The position numbers and the translations under genes are program-made. 64,000 nt of DNA, from NCBI RefSeq assembly GCF_900111235.1, contig NZ_FOJI01000003.1:1-64000 (forward strand). Reading direction: 5' to 3'. This DNA comes from [Clostridium] fimetarium (GTDB taxonomy: Bacteria > Bacillota > Clostridia > Lachnospirales > Lachnospiraceae). The notes below the pieces were generated by a model. It had not been told where the DNA came from and ran no database searches. It worked only from the letters and a program-made list of their open reading frames with translations. Positions 1 to 8,258 of the stretch are shown here, piece by piece. Every line of letters starts with the position of its first letter. Position 1 is the first letter of the stretch.

Positions 1-69
1 CTTAAAATCGAATTCATCCAGCTTATCTTTCTTTTTTCTTGAAGCTATATAATCTTCTATTGATAGCAT
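1..69 (-). CDS. N-terminus of a hypothetical protein, cut by the window edge
   Basis: An ATG at 69 read leftwards opens a frame of 23 codons with no stop before the window ends (MLSIEDYIASRKKKDKL...). A very good ribosome binding site (AGGAGGGAAG) lies just upstream, which makes this a real start. The visible part is charged and probably cytoplasmic. I do not recognise the family and the rest lies outside the window. Confidence 0.6.
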   Translation of the reverse strand, partial: MLSIEDYIASRKKKDKLDEFDFK

Positions 70-203
70 AGTCTTCCCTCCTGAAAATTTAGATTATAAC
101 ACAGGTTCTTATTGATATCCCAAATATTGAAACTTGTTTAGAGATATTATAAATCATAATTGCGTTAAATCACAAGAAAAAATTCCAGTAAAGATATAAC
201 ATT

Positions 204-367
204 ATATTTACTGTGATGACCCATCTTTTGATGGTGAAATGTATGGTTACGGTAAGTGTAGAAACCTTAAGTATATTCTCTTTCGATGTCTTCGTCGAGT
301 CAGTCCTCTCATAGTCTTTCAATCTGCTTTACTGATGGGATTGATAAATGAGCGGATAAAAAAATAA
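204..367 (+). other. Possible decayed coding fragment, region otherwise empty
   Basis: The 70-481 stretch has no convincing gene. One plus-strand frame is open from about 204 to a TAA at 365-367 (begins YCDDPSFDGEMYGYGKC, ends INERIKK) but has no proper start or ribosome binding site. It may be the C-terminal scrap of a lost gene, since a long inverted repeat follows directly. Function unknown. Confidence 0.2.
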
Positions 368-417
368 ATGAATATCATCTATCCGGCTTAAATCCGAACA
401 TATAATATTCATTTATT
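363..417. repeat. Perfect 13-bp inverted repeat, 29-nt loop
   Basis: The arms AATAAATGAATAT (363-375) and ATATTCATTTATT (405-417) are exact reverse complements. The loop carries a smaller CCGG/TCCG pairing. It sits right after a possible decayed plus-strand frame and upstream of a minus-strand toxin remnant's end, so a bidirectional terminator or the relic of a small mobile repeat are both possible. Confidence 0.45.
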
Positions 418-481
418 CTAAATCAATAGATACATCTATGATAAACGTAAATGCTAATTTAATATCTATTAGTTCTCATTA

Positions 482-716
482 TTACTTTGTGTATTTTCTA
501 AGTTGTGAATCAATATCTCTTCCGCCATACATAACTCGTACAATTGATACGATTACCCGTTCCATATCAGTTAATATACAATACACAATAATTATCAACT
601 GACATCATTCTAAGTCCCCAACTTTTCCATGGCTCATTTTCATATTCATGAAAACGCTCTGGCATCTGTTTATTGCTCATAATGCTTTTTTCTGATCGAT
701 CTAACTGTCCACTTTA
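482..716 (-). pseudogene. RelE/ParE-type toxin, C-terminal remnant with frameshift
   Basis: Read on the minus strand, 716 to about 560 gives MPERFHEYENEPWKSWG, then LRMMSVDNYCVLYI. After a one-base frame change the reading continues as MERVIVSIVRVMYGGRDID to a TAA at 482-484. The order of WKSWGLRMM, VDNYCVLYI and RVMYGGRDI is typical of the C-terminal half of RelE/ParE-superfamily toxins. The first half and any antitoxin are missing and the reading frame is broken, so it should be inactive. The frame change is visible in the sequence; the family assignment rests on motif memory. Confidence 0.6.
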
Positions 717-736
717 TATGGATTGAATTCATGTCA

Positions 737-1378
737 CTAATTAAATAATACCTCTAACAATTCACTAAACTGATTCACTTTATAGGATGATTTTTCGTAT
801 TTTGTTGCATCACCGATAGCTACAGTTTCAAAGCCTCCGGCTATCCCGGCATCTATACCTGCAACAGCATCTTCAACTACAATACAATCTCGTGGTTCAA
901 AATCCATGTATTGTGCAGCTTTTTGAAACACCTCTGGGTTTGGCTTACTGTGAGTAATATTATTACCATCCGATATTGCATCAAACAGATTAAGCATTCC
1001 TGTTCTCTCTAAAATCAATTTGGCATTTTTACTTGAACTACCGATTGCTATCTTTAATCCACTTTCCTTTAATTTTAATAATGTTTCTAATACGCAAGCA
1101 TCAATATCCTTAGGGGACATTTTCAGTAGAAACTTTTTATAAATCTCATTCTTTTGTTCTGCTAGTATCTCTTTTTCTTTATCTGTAATGATCAAGGAAT
1201 TACTTTGCAAGATAATATCTAGACTCTCCATACGCGAAACTCCGCGTAGCTGGTTATTGAGTTTCTCATCAAAATGCAATTTCAAATGGTCTGCAACGCT
1301 TTTCCAAGCCAGATAATGGTAATGATCTGTGTGTACAATGACTCCATCAAGATCAAATATCACCGCTTTTTTATTCAT
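737..1378 (-). CDS. pgmB: Beta-phosphoglucomutase-like HAD hydrolase
   Basis: A cytoplasmic HAD-superfamily protein of 213 aa that probably interconverts beta-glucose-1-phosphate and glucose-6-phosphate during disaccharide phosphorolysis. The motif I FDLDGVIVHTD at the N-terminus carries the nucleophile and acid/base aspartates. The cap has GVSRMESLDIIL, motif II is GSSSK, and the distal motif is VVEDAVAGIDAG. I start at the ATG at 1378, because GAGGTG lies about 9 nt upstream; an in-frame GTG at 1390 would add four residues. It stands alone at the end of the glycosidase locus with 320 bp of decayed sequence upstream. Other sugar-phosphate phosphatases share this fold, but the length and motifs fit the mutase well. 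Confidence 0.82.
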   Translation of the reverse strand: MNKKAVIFDLDGVIVHTDHYHYLAWKSVADHLKLHFDEKLNNQLRGVSRMESLDIILQSNSLIITDKEKEILAEQKNEIYKKFLLKMSPKDIDACVLETLLKLKESGLKIAIGSSSKNAKLILERTGMLNLFDAISDGNNITHSKPNPEVFQKAAQYMDFEPRDCIVVEDAVAGIDAGIAGGFETVAIGDATKYEKSSYKVNQFSELLEVLFN

Positions 1379-1404
1379 AATCGGTTTCACCTCATTCTTT
1401 TATT

Positions 1405-1560
1405 GTGGTTAGTATACGACCCACCTCAGCCACTTCAACAAAATTAGTTGCAAACATTGACAGATACCCTAGTGTTCTAAATACATTGCCAGATATTCTT
1501 CGATGAAGTAGCTTCTAGTTTCGAGATAGTAACTAAATATTATTGATAAAATTCTCTGAT
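1405..1560 (-). pseudogene. Decayed C-terminal tail of a GH78-like protein
   Basis: Minus-strand translation gives FIEEYLAMYLE and, after a one-base frame change, TLGYLSMFATNFVEVAEVG. The intact rhamnosidase at 8.3-11 kb ends in EEYLSMNFVALGYLPIF followed by ATNSNEVATVG. The two match almost residue for residue, so this is the last 30-40 codons of a second copy whose body has been lost. It occupies most of the 1379-1701 gap; the remaining part shows nothing recognisable. Confidence 0.6.
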
Positions 1561-1701
1561 GATTGTCGCTGTCATCGATCTCTTGAATGACATATGTACA
1601 CTACGGGATCTCGTTGATACAAGCTTTAATAAGTACTTGATAAACTGGCTTGTATCGTAATCAATATAAGCCGTTGACTGTTAGATCTAATTTCTTAAGT
1701 A

Positions 1702-3396
1702 CTATAGTCGAGTATCCCATACACCACAGAACGGATCAACAGGACTCTGACCTTTAAATCTACTTCTTCCCATAATTTTATCTACAACACTATCAATAAC
1801 ATAAGGTGAATTACAGTATCCGTTTATATACGTCTTAATCATTGGTACATCAAATAAGTGATATGGGTTGCCTACACTGATAAACAAAGTAGGCACTTCA
1901 TCTGCAAACCACGGGAGGTTATTACCTGCTCCAAACAAAGTGTGCCAGTTAATTCTTGCTACTGTATTATTGCTGGCATTTTCAATATTACCAATATAAA
2001 CGACCAAATCATATTTTGCCTTAAAATCAGCAACTTTTGTATTTTGGAATATTGTTTGCATGGTCTCAGGTATGTATTTTGTCACCTGAAAGCCTTCCTT
2101 TTTAAGAAGTGTTTCAAATTGTTCGTATACTCTATCATTGGAAGTAAAATCACCCAGTATCTCCAAAAGAACTTTTATGTGTTTATTAACAATAAGCGGA
2201 AGTAGATTCTGTGTATCTTTAACCAATGTAACCGCTTCATCAGCACATTCTTTAGCCCAGGTTAAATGCTCCTGCGACTGAAATACCTTTAGTTCTTCTT
2301 CTGTTCTATAAAGGCGTCCTTCTTTCTGCTGCGTTGGCAGTCCCATGGCCGCTTTCGTAGCTAAAATACGGGTAACGGCTTCATTCAATCTTTTCTCACT
2401 AAGTAGACCATCTTCGACACCTTTCTTCATATATTGGATGTCTTCTTCCAAATCCCTTGTAAATAAAAATACATCACATCCATTTTCTATTGCTGCCGGT
2501 ACTGCTGTTCTTCTCTGCGTAACTGAAGTAAACCCAACCATAGGAGAAGCATCTGTTGAAATCAAACCATTAAATCCAAGCACTCCTCGCAAATATCCTG
2601 TAATCACATTATGGGATACGGAAGCCGGAATAACTTTTGTACAAGGTTTCTTATCAAAATATTCTTCCATAGCAGGCATTGCTATATGTCCTACCATTGC
2701 TGTCATAGCTCCATCTTCAATTAACGCTCGGTAAACCTTACCATAGTTCTCTTCCCATTCTTCAATAGTAAGAGAATTGACACTGGTCACAAGATGCTGA
2801 TCACGTTCATCTACACCATCTCCCGGAAAGTGCTTAATTGAAGGTATCAATCCTTCTTCTGTCAGACCCTTAATATAACTTCTTCCCATTGAAAGGACTT
2901 TATCCGGATTACTTCCGTAAGTTCTTACATTAGTGATTGGACTTCTGAAGTTTATATCGATATCAACCACGGGTGAAAATGCCCAGTTAACTCCAACAGC
3001 CTTTCCTTCTCGTCCGCAAATTTTGCCAAGTTGATACGCCTTCCGAGTATCATCCGTTGCTGCAATCAACATCTGCCGTCCCATATAAGTTCCTTCATCA
3101 GCGATTCCGTTTCCACCATCCTCTAAATTAGCAGAGATTAAAAGCGGAATTTTTGATGTTTCCTGTAATGCATTGATGGCAGTTTGAATTTCAATTGCAT
3201 TTCCACTACGGAACATAACTGCTCCAAATTTTTGTTTGGATATAATATTTTTGAGTACATCCGGATTATTTGTATAAATTAATGGACAAAATAACTGTTC
3301 TACCTTCTCATCCGTTGTAAGTTCTCCTAACGTTTTCTCAACCCATGCTATCTGTTCCTCTGAAAGGAAAAACGGCTTTGTCTTTAAATTTAACAT
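1702..3396 (-). CDS. Glycoside hydrolase family 3 protein
   Basis: A cytoplasmic 564-aa glycosidase without a signal peptide, so it acts on imported oligosaccharides. The GH3 N-terminal TIM barrel carries KHFPGDGVDERDQH (residues 188-201) and the nucleophile aspartate in LISTDASPM (D282). The C-terminal alpha/beta domain starts near 400. The KHFPGD-D-H pattern is of the NagZ/beta-N-acetylhexosaminidase-like branch rather than classical beta-glucosidases, but substrate cannot be set from sequence. It is paralogous to the GH3 gene at 13.9-15.6 kb, sharing the same N-terminal KPFFLS motif. It is separated from upstream genes by a gap of decayed sequence. Confidence 0.85.
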   Translation of the reverse strand: MLNLKTKPFFLSEEQIAWVEKTLGELTTDEKVEQLFCPLIYTNNPDVLKNIISKQKFGAVMFRSGNAIEIQTAINALQETSKIPLLISANLEDGGNGIADEGTYMGRQMLIAATDDTRKAYQLGKICGREGKAVGVNWAFSPVVDIDINFRSPITNVRTYGSNPDKVLSMGRSYIKGLTEEGLIPSIKHFPGDGVDERDQHLVTSVNSLTIEEWEENYGKVYRALIEDGAMTAMVGHIAMPAMEEYFDKKPCTKVIPASVSHNVITGYLRGVLGFNGLISTDASPMVGFTSVTQRRTAVPAAIENGCDVFLFTRDLEEDIQYMKKGVEDGLLSEKRLNEAVTRILATKAAMGLPTQQKEGRLYRTEEELKVFQSQEHLTWAKECADEAVTLVKDTQNLLPLIVNKHIKVLLEILGDFTSNDRVYEQFETLLKKEGFQVTKYIPETMQTIFQNTKVADFKAKYDLVVYIGNIENASNNTVARINWHTLFGAGNNLPWFADEVPTLFISVGNPYHLFDVPMIKTYINGYCNSPYVIDSVVDKIMGRSRFKGQSPVDPFCGVWDTRL

Positions 3397-3515
3397 TCTT
3401 ATACCTTCCCTTCTTGTCTTCTATTCTGAAATTTGAGAGCTTATTACCAGCTAATATATTGTCAATCATGAATTCATCTCCATATAATTGTGTGAAATCG
3501 ACTATCCAGTTCAAG

Positions 3516-3669
3516 CTAATTATATGCAAAAGAGCAAACAAATCCCCATATACCTACCCAGATACCAGCATTATAAATATTTTCAATGGCCATTTTAATA
3601 AGTTTTGAAACTGTCGGATGGTGTGCGTCGTAGAAATTATCCAAGCTGTGAATCTGTATGTCAATAGTT
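3516..3669 (-). pseudogene. Remnant of a PEP-utilising enzyme (PtsI/PpdK-like)
   Basis: The minus-strand frame reads LDNFYDAHHPTVSKLIKMAI followed by ENIYNAGIWVGIWGF, then runs to a stop at 3516. The order of (N)FYDxHHP, LIKM and GxWVGxxG is that of the C-terminal PEP-binding barrel of PtsI and related dikinases. The catalytic CGE motif that should follow WVG is replaced by WGF, and nothing precedes or follows it. This is a short relic. The rest of the 3397-3851 gap shows no gene. Confidence 0.45.
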
Positions 3670-3851
3670 AATGTATACTATGTCAAATTATTGCTTATAT
3701 ATAGATTTTGCAATACCATGAATTTATAAAATCAATTTCGATGCACCCCTACATTCTTTGTTCCTAATTCTTTTGATTCATCCAAGACACGTACTCCTTT
3801 TTATGAATATTAATTTATAACCTTTATTTATAGTTTAACAATGTCTTCTAC

Positions 3852-4043
3852 TCAAGTTTTCTTCGGATTTCCAGGTCTATATGCATCGTCAAAGCCAGAC
3901 TGCGCAAGGAATGGAATATCTTCTTCTCTTACTACCGTTTTTAAATCTGCATGAATTGCGACGTCCTTAGAAGTTTTTACAACTTCAAATGCTGCCGTTC
4001 TATAATCTGACTGAAACATTGAATATACGCCTTCTACACCCAT
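3852..4043 (-). pseudogene. Truncated C-terminus of an iron-containing alcohol dehydrogenase
   Basis: This 63-codon frame matches only the last part of group III Fe-dependent alcohol/lactaldehyde dehydrogenases: SDYRTAAFEVVKTSKDV, IHADLKTVVREEDIPFLAQS, then DDAYRPGNPKKT. The final DD-RPGNP-K-T block is diagnostic. Family members are about 380-390 aa, so more than 80 percent is missing, including the metal ligands. An internal ATG 8 nt after the transketolase stop with a weak AAGAGAG could still allow translation, but no function is expected. Its position suggests that a dehydrogenase was once the last gene of the transketolase operon. Confidence 0.65.
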
Positions 4044-4051
4044 CTCTCTTG

Positions 4052-5044
4052 TTATTTCACGACATTCTCACCAGTAGCGTCTGCATTATATTTTGTAACG
4101 AAAGCCTTCACTTTTTTATAGATGCCTTCTGCATCCAGACCGTATTTCTTTAGCAACTGTAATGCAGTACCTGATTCACCAAATACATCTTCCATTCCTA
4201 TTTTTAAAACACTAATTGGTTCTTGGACTGATAACAAATCACATATTGCGCTTCCAAGTCCTCCGATTATAGAGTGTTCTTCCACAGTTACCATTTTCCC
4301 TGTTTCTTTTGCTGCAAAAAGAATTAGTTCTTCATCTAAAGGCTTTATCGTATGGATGTTAATCACTTTTGCATCAATTTTATCTTGTGCAAGCATCTCT
4401 GCTGCAGCTAGTGCTTCGCTGACTTCAAGACCCGTAGCCACAATTGTTACATCTTTACCTTCTTTTAATACTACACCTTTTCCAATCTTAAATTCATAAG
4501 TTGTAGCATCATTGATCACTGGAACCGGAAGTCTTCCGAAACGAAGATACACAGGACCATCGTACTCATATGCAGCTCTTACGGAAGCTTTGGCTTCAAC
4601 ATCATCGCAAGGATTAATTATTACCATTCCTGGGATTGTACGCATCAGCGCAATATCTTCATTACATTGATGTGTTGCACCGTCTTCCCCAACTGAAATT
4701 CCGGCGTGGGTTGCTCCAATTTTAACATTCAAATGCGGGTAACCAATACTGTTGCGTACCTGCTCAAATGCACGTCCTGCGGCAAACATGGCAAATGTAC
4801 TGGCAAATGGAATTTTACCAGTAGCCGCAAGCCCCGCAGCAATGCCCATCATATTGCATTCTGCAATGCCGCAGTCGATATGTCTGTCAGGAAATACTTT
4901 TTTAAATACTCCTGTTTTGGTGGCAGCCGCTAAATCCGAATCTAATACTACTAATTTTTCTGATTCTTTTCCTAATTCAACCAAAACATTTCCATAACTG
5001 TCTCTGGTTGCAATTTTAATAGCATCTTTCATCACTACTGACAT
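4052..5044 (-). CDS. Transketolase, C-terminal subunit
   Basis: The 330-aa second half of a split transketolase. The pyrimidine-binding domain carries the ECNMMGIAAGLA glutamate that activates thiamine diphosphate, followed by the transketolase C-terminal domain (TVEEHSIIGGLGSAI). Together with the preceding gene it transfers two-carbon units between ketose and aldose phosphates in the cytoplasm. The start codon overlaps the end of the N-terminal subunit gene by 10 nt and AGGTGA sits 6 nt ahead of it, implying coupled translation of a heteromer. Transaldolase and N-subunit precede it in the same operon. A second split pair lies at 26.6-28.4 kb. Confidence 0.88.
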   Translation of the reverse strand: MSVVMKDAIKIATRDSYGNVLVELGKESEKLVVLDSDLAAATKTGVFKKVFPDRHIDCGIAECNMMGIAAGLAATGKIPFASTFAMFAAGRAFEQVRNSIGYPHLNVKIGATHAGISVGEDGATHQCNEDIALMRTIPGMVIINPCDDVEAKASVRAAYEYDGPVYLRFGRLPVPVINDATTYEFKIGKGVVLKEGKDVTIVATGLEVSEALAAAEMLAQDKIDAKVINIHTIKPLDEELILFAAKETGKMVTVEEHSIIGGLGSAICDLLSVQEPISVLKIGMEDVFGESGTALQLLKKYGLDAEGIYKKVKAFVTKYNADATGENVVK

Positions 5045-5868
5045 ATTGCTTCACCTACCTTTGCTAAATCTGACATTCCTATTTCATATTGTTCATCATT
5101 AGGTGCAGTGCCATGCCACGCAGCATTATTCTCCATAAAGCTGACTCCCTTGCCTTTTACCGTTTTTGCGATAATAGCAACTGGTTTATTCTTAATTAAT
5201 CTGGCATTTTCAAAAGCATATGCTAAGGATTCAAAATCATGTCCATCCACTTGGATTACATGAAAATTAAATGCTTCGAATTTTTTATCAATTGGATATG
5301 GAGAACATACATTTTCAATATTTCCATCAATTTGAAGTCCATTGTTATCTATGATTACGACCAAATTATCTAATTTTCGGTGTCCCGCAAACATGGCTGC
5401 TTCCCACACCTGCCCTTCCTCAATTTCTCCATCTCCAAGAAGGGTATAAACTCTGTAATCTTCTCCTGATAATTTTGCGGATAGTGCCATTCCAACTGCC
5501 GCAGATATTCCCTGCCCTAATGAGCCAGTAGACATATCAACACCCGGAATGTTTTTCATATCCGGATGCCCTTGTAGATAAGAACCAAGTTGACGTAGTG
5601 TCACAAGGTCCTCCACCGGGAAAAATCCACGGTGAGCAAGGGTTGCGTATAATCCTGGTGCAACATGACCTTTTGATAATACGAATCTGTCTCTTTGCGG
5701 CATATTAGGTTTACTAGGATCTATATTCATCTCTGAAAAATACAGATACGTCATGATATCAGCTGAAGATAATGAACCTCCTGGATGTCCGGCTTTTGCA
5801 CTATGAACTGCAGTTAAAATTCCTTTACGAATCTCATTTGAAATTCTTTTTAACTCTAAATTCTTCAT
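5035..5868 (-). CDS. Transketolase, N-terminal subunit
   Basis: The 277-aa first half of a split transketolase that binds the diphosphate end of thiamine diphosphate. Visible motifs are AKAGHPGGSLSSADI near residue 25, SKGHVAPGLYA, GSLGQGISAAVG, and the cofactor motif GDGEIEEGQVWEA ending in IIDNN. The active site is completed by the C-terminal subunit encoded directly downstream with a 10-nt overlap. The gene follows the aldolase by 44 bp, so the three act as a non-oxidative pentose phosphate module for pentoses released by the nearby glycosidases. Single-chain transketolases are about 660 aa; the split form is common in Firmicutes sugar operons. Confidence 0.88.
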   Translation of the reverse strand: MKNLELKRISNEIRKGILTAVHSAKAGHPGGSLSSADIMTYLYFSEMNIDPSKPNMPQRDRFVLSKGHVAPGLYATLAHRGFFPVEDLVTLRQLGSYLQGHPDMKNIPGVDMSTGSLGQGISAAVGMALSAKLSGEDYRVYTLLGDGEIEEGQVWEAAMFAGHRKLDNLVVIIDNNGLQIDGNIENVCSPYPIDKKFEAFNFHVIQVDGHDFESLAYAFENARLIKNKPVAIIAKTVKGKGVSFMENNAAWHGTAPNDEQYEIGMSDLAKVGEAICQ

Positions 5869-5912
5869 TTATTGTTTCCTTCCTTCATCATTTCTGATTG
5901 CAAACATTCATC

Positions 5913-6566
5913 TTATTCTCCAAATACTGCTTTGTAATCCATCTGAAATTTCTTTATCCCCTCATCAGTAAGTGGGTGTTTTGTAATTTGCTCCAGAACG
6001 TTATAGGGAACGGTTGCAATATCTGCCCCTGCAAGTGCACAGTCAATTATATGAATTGGATTTCTTATACTTGCGCAGATGATTTCCGTTTCAATCCCAT
6101 AAATGTTAAAAATCTCTGCTATTGTTTTAATTAAATCAACTCCTGATACAGAGATGTCATCAAGACGTCCAAGAAATGGAGATACATAAGTTGCACCAGC
6201 TCTGGCTGCAAGGAGTGCCTGAGTAGCTGTAAAAATCAATGTAACATTTGTTTTAATTCCTTCACTTACAAGAACTTTTGTCGCTTTTAAACCTTCTACA
6301 GTCATTGGAATCTTCACAACCATATTAGGGTGAATCTTTGCAATTTCTCTCCCCTCTGCAATCATTCCTTCTGCATCTACTGTAGTAGCCATAACTTCGC
6401 CACTGATTGGACCATCAACGATAGAAGCTATCTCCGCAATCACTTCTTTAAAATCTCTTCCTTCTTTTGCGATAAGCGATGGATTAGTTGTTACTCCACA
6501 GATAATTCCCATATCACTTGCTTTCTTTATATCATCTACTTTTGCTGTATCTATAAAAAATTTCAT
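5913..6566 (-). CDS. Transaldolase / fructose-6-phosphate aldolase family
   Basis: A 217-aa class I aldolase of the small transaldolase (FSA/TalC/MipB) type. The Schiff-base lysine lies in [20 protein letters not shown] opens the protein and [16 protein letters not shown] follows. The [12 protein letters not shown] motif and the full-length barrel are intact. It probably transfers dihydroxyacetone units between sugar phosphates, working with the split transketolase encoded directly downstream. The short length matches FSA-type enzymes (about 215 aa), not classical 320-aa transaldolases. Which of the two activities it has cannot be decided from sequence. Confidence 0.85.
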   Translation of the reverse strand: MKFFIDTAKVDDIKKASDMGIICGVTTNPSLIAKEGRDFKEVIAEIASIVDGPISGEVMATTVDAEGMIAEGREIAKIHPNMVVKIPMTVEGLKATKVLVSEGIKTNVTLIFTATQALLAARAGATYVSPFLGRLDDISVSGVDLIKTIAEIFNIYGIETEIICASIRNPIHIIDCALAGADIATVPYNVLEQITKHPLTDEGIKKFQMDYKAVFGE

Positions 6567-6749
6567 AATTATATTCCTTTCATAATTGATTAGTTTTGTT
6601 CGTAATATGAATTCCCTCCATGCTTACATATAAAATGTTTGTTATTATCTATTTTTTGAGGTATAGGTTGCACATCGATTTCAGGGTATTTTTTATATAG
6701 TTCAATATAAGTTGTTGTATAGGAGAAAAGTTTATAGTTACCCTATATT

Positions 6750-6937
6750 TTATTAAAGTCCATTACAACCATATCTTCACTTGTCATGGTTTCATAATCC
6801 ACACCACTTGGTTTAATTACAAAGTATCCAGGCTCGCAGTTAATTTCATCTCAATTTCCACACGTTTATGTAATCGGTCCACGTTTTATCAGTTTTATAT
6901 TTGCCTCATATACTGCCTTTTTCAACGCTTCTAACAT
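6750..6937 (-). pseudogene. araD: Remnant of L-ribulose-5-phosphate 4-epimerase
   Basis: From an ATG at 6937 the frame reads MLEALKKAVYEANIKL, then IKRGPIT and a stop. A little downstream, in another frame, comes GYFVIKPSGVDYETMTSEDM then VVMDF. These are the two N-terminal blocks of class II aldolase-fold AraD; the intervening TWGNVSG segment and everything after VVMDF are lost. AraD would link L-ribulose-5-P to D-xylulose-5-P, the substrate of the transketolase just downstream. Internal stop and deletions make it non-functional. Confidence 0.6.
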
Positions 6938-6939
6938 AA

Positions 6940-7180
6940 AATTAATTCTTTCCGAACTATTTCTAGCTTCCGGTTTGATCGTTTTCAAACGTTTCATTAC
7001 ATCATTTTCTCCTCATCCAAAATAATCACGAAGCTATCTGAATTCTGCATAAAGTTTTCCGTAGGCTGCAACATTTTCCGGAATCGGAGTAAACATTTAA
7101 TCTTTTACTTTATCCATTACTTTTGCCACATCAAAGATGGTTAATATCCGTTCCACTGCTTCTGAGAAATATTCATAAGC
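6940..7180 (-). pseudogene. araB: Remnant of the ribulokinase C-terminus
   Basis: Reading leftwards, one frame gives VAKVMDKVKD-stop-MFTPIPENVAAYGKLYAEFR-stop-LRDYFG-stop-GENDVMKRLKTIK. This matches the end of FGGY-family ribulokinase (AraB): the PxPENxxxYxxLYxEYxxLHDYFG block, then the NDVMKRLK tail. There are three in-frame stops. The frame runs straight into the araD remnant start, so an araBD pair was once here, upstream of transaldolase and transketolase. Inactive. Confidence 0.55.
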
Positions 7181-7227
7181 ATCCTTTGAATATTTCCCAA
7201 AGAATATAAAATACGCCAAACATTATT

Positions 7228-7952
7228 TTAATAAAATATTTGTATTAGCGTAAATGAATAAAAATCAATTACTCCAATCCCAATATACGTAAAATACAAT
7301 ACTTTTACTTCCTTTTCAATCTTTAAATCTTCTTTAAAGACCTTCCATTCCCGCGAAGGCAAAATAATAACTCTAGCCACTAAACCACTACCATCTGCGG
7401 TACTTACCTGGATCTCTCCAATTCCGTAGCCTCTCACTTTTACATGAATCTCCATAACATTTTCAATTTGAAAATACTTAAAACTAGCAGCTGCTCCATT
7501 TGACATATTTGCAATATATAGATTGGGATTATCGTCTTTATCTTTCCTTTTTTTAGTGAAATATGGATGTGATGAATCAATTTCCCTCCATTTTTTATAT
7601 GGGATTGCACCTGTAATACTCATTAGGTTGCAGGCCAAACTTGCAGCATATTCTCCTCTTTCATCCAAATCTTCCTCTTCCATCCAAATCTTCCTCTTCC
7701 ATTCATATAAATATCACCCTTAGAAACAATTGTGCCTCTAAATCTGAAATCACATATTGAACTCTTAGATGTTGTGTAGCACATTTCATATCCGTTAATG
7801 GATAAATAAACAAAATAATAGTCGATGGCCTTTTTGTCCCATTGAATCCTACGTTTTTTATAAATTGTTCCTTCTCTTTTCCAATTTCTTAAATTGTCTA
7901 TTGATGCACTTGGTAAATAAGGATTAAGTGCTTCTTCCTTCATCTTATACAC
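7228..7952 (-). pseudogene. Glycoside hydrolase family 43 remnant with C-terminal binding domain
   Basis: Two minus-strand frames share this stretch. The upstream one has YLSINGYEMCYTTSKSSI then FRFRGTIVSKGDI, a GH43 five-bladed propeller signature (an SSINGHELCYATS-like strand and GTIVSNGD). The downstream one, in another frame, carries a beta-rich domain with YIANMSNGAAASFKYFQI and a VKVRGYGIGEIQV strand, as in CBM6-type domains at the C-terminus of GH43 arabinofuranosidases/xylosidases. The N-terminal catalytic aspartates are absent and the halves are out of frame, so this is a decayed arabinan/xylan enzyme. A direct repeat in the DNA near 7662-7699 (TCTTCCTCTTCCATCC) marks the frame disruption. 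Confidence 0.55.
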
Positions 7953-7994
7953 GATCTGCCTGCAGGTATAAATTCAAATTTATATTTGTTATTC

Positions 7995-8231
7995 TTACTT
8001 TTGATTATACATAAAATTGGCTAATTTCTGAATATCCTCAGCTTCATATGCTACAAGCTCTAGCTCATTAATAATATCATCAGAAAATACATTTACTAAT
8101 GCAACATACTGTGTTAGCTTTGACTTTAAGTTCAGGCGATCCCCTTCTTTAGAAATCAACTCTACTGTACCTGAGCAAGCATCTATTACCTTAAATAGTC
8201 CATTAACATCCTTCAAATTCATTATTTTCAT
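7995..8231 (-). CDS. Small conserved protein of glycosidase operons
   Basis: A 78-aa acidic cytoplasmic protein. It has no membrane segment or known catalytic motif; the sequence includes VIDACSGTVELISKEGDRLN in the first half and an ELELVAYEAEDIQKL helix near the end. It lies 27 bp downstream of the GH78 gene and probably shares its transcript. I recall similar small proteins beside carbohydrate genes in Lachnospiraceae, sometimes misannotated, but I cannot assign a role. Confidence 0.55.
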   Translation of the reverse strand: MKIMNLKDVNGLFKVIDACSGTVELISKEGDRLNLKSKLTQYVALVNVFSDDIINELELVAYEAEDIQKLANFMYNQK

Positions 8232-8258
8232 TTTATTTTACTCCTCTTTTCTTATTAT

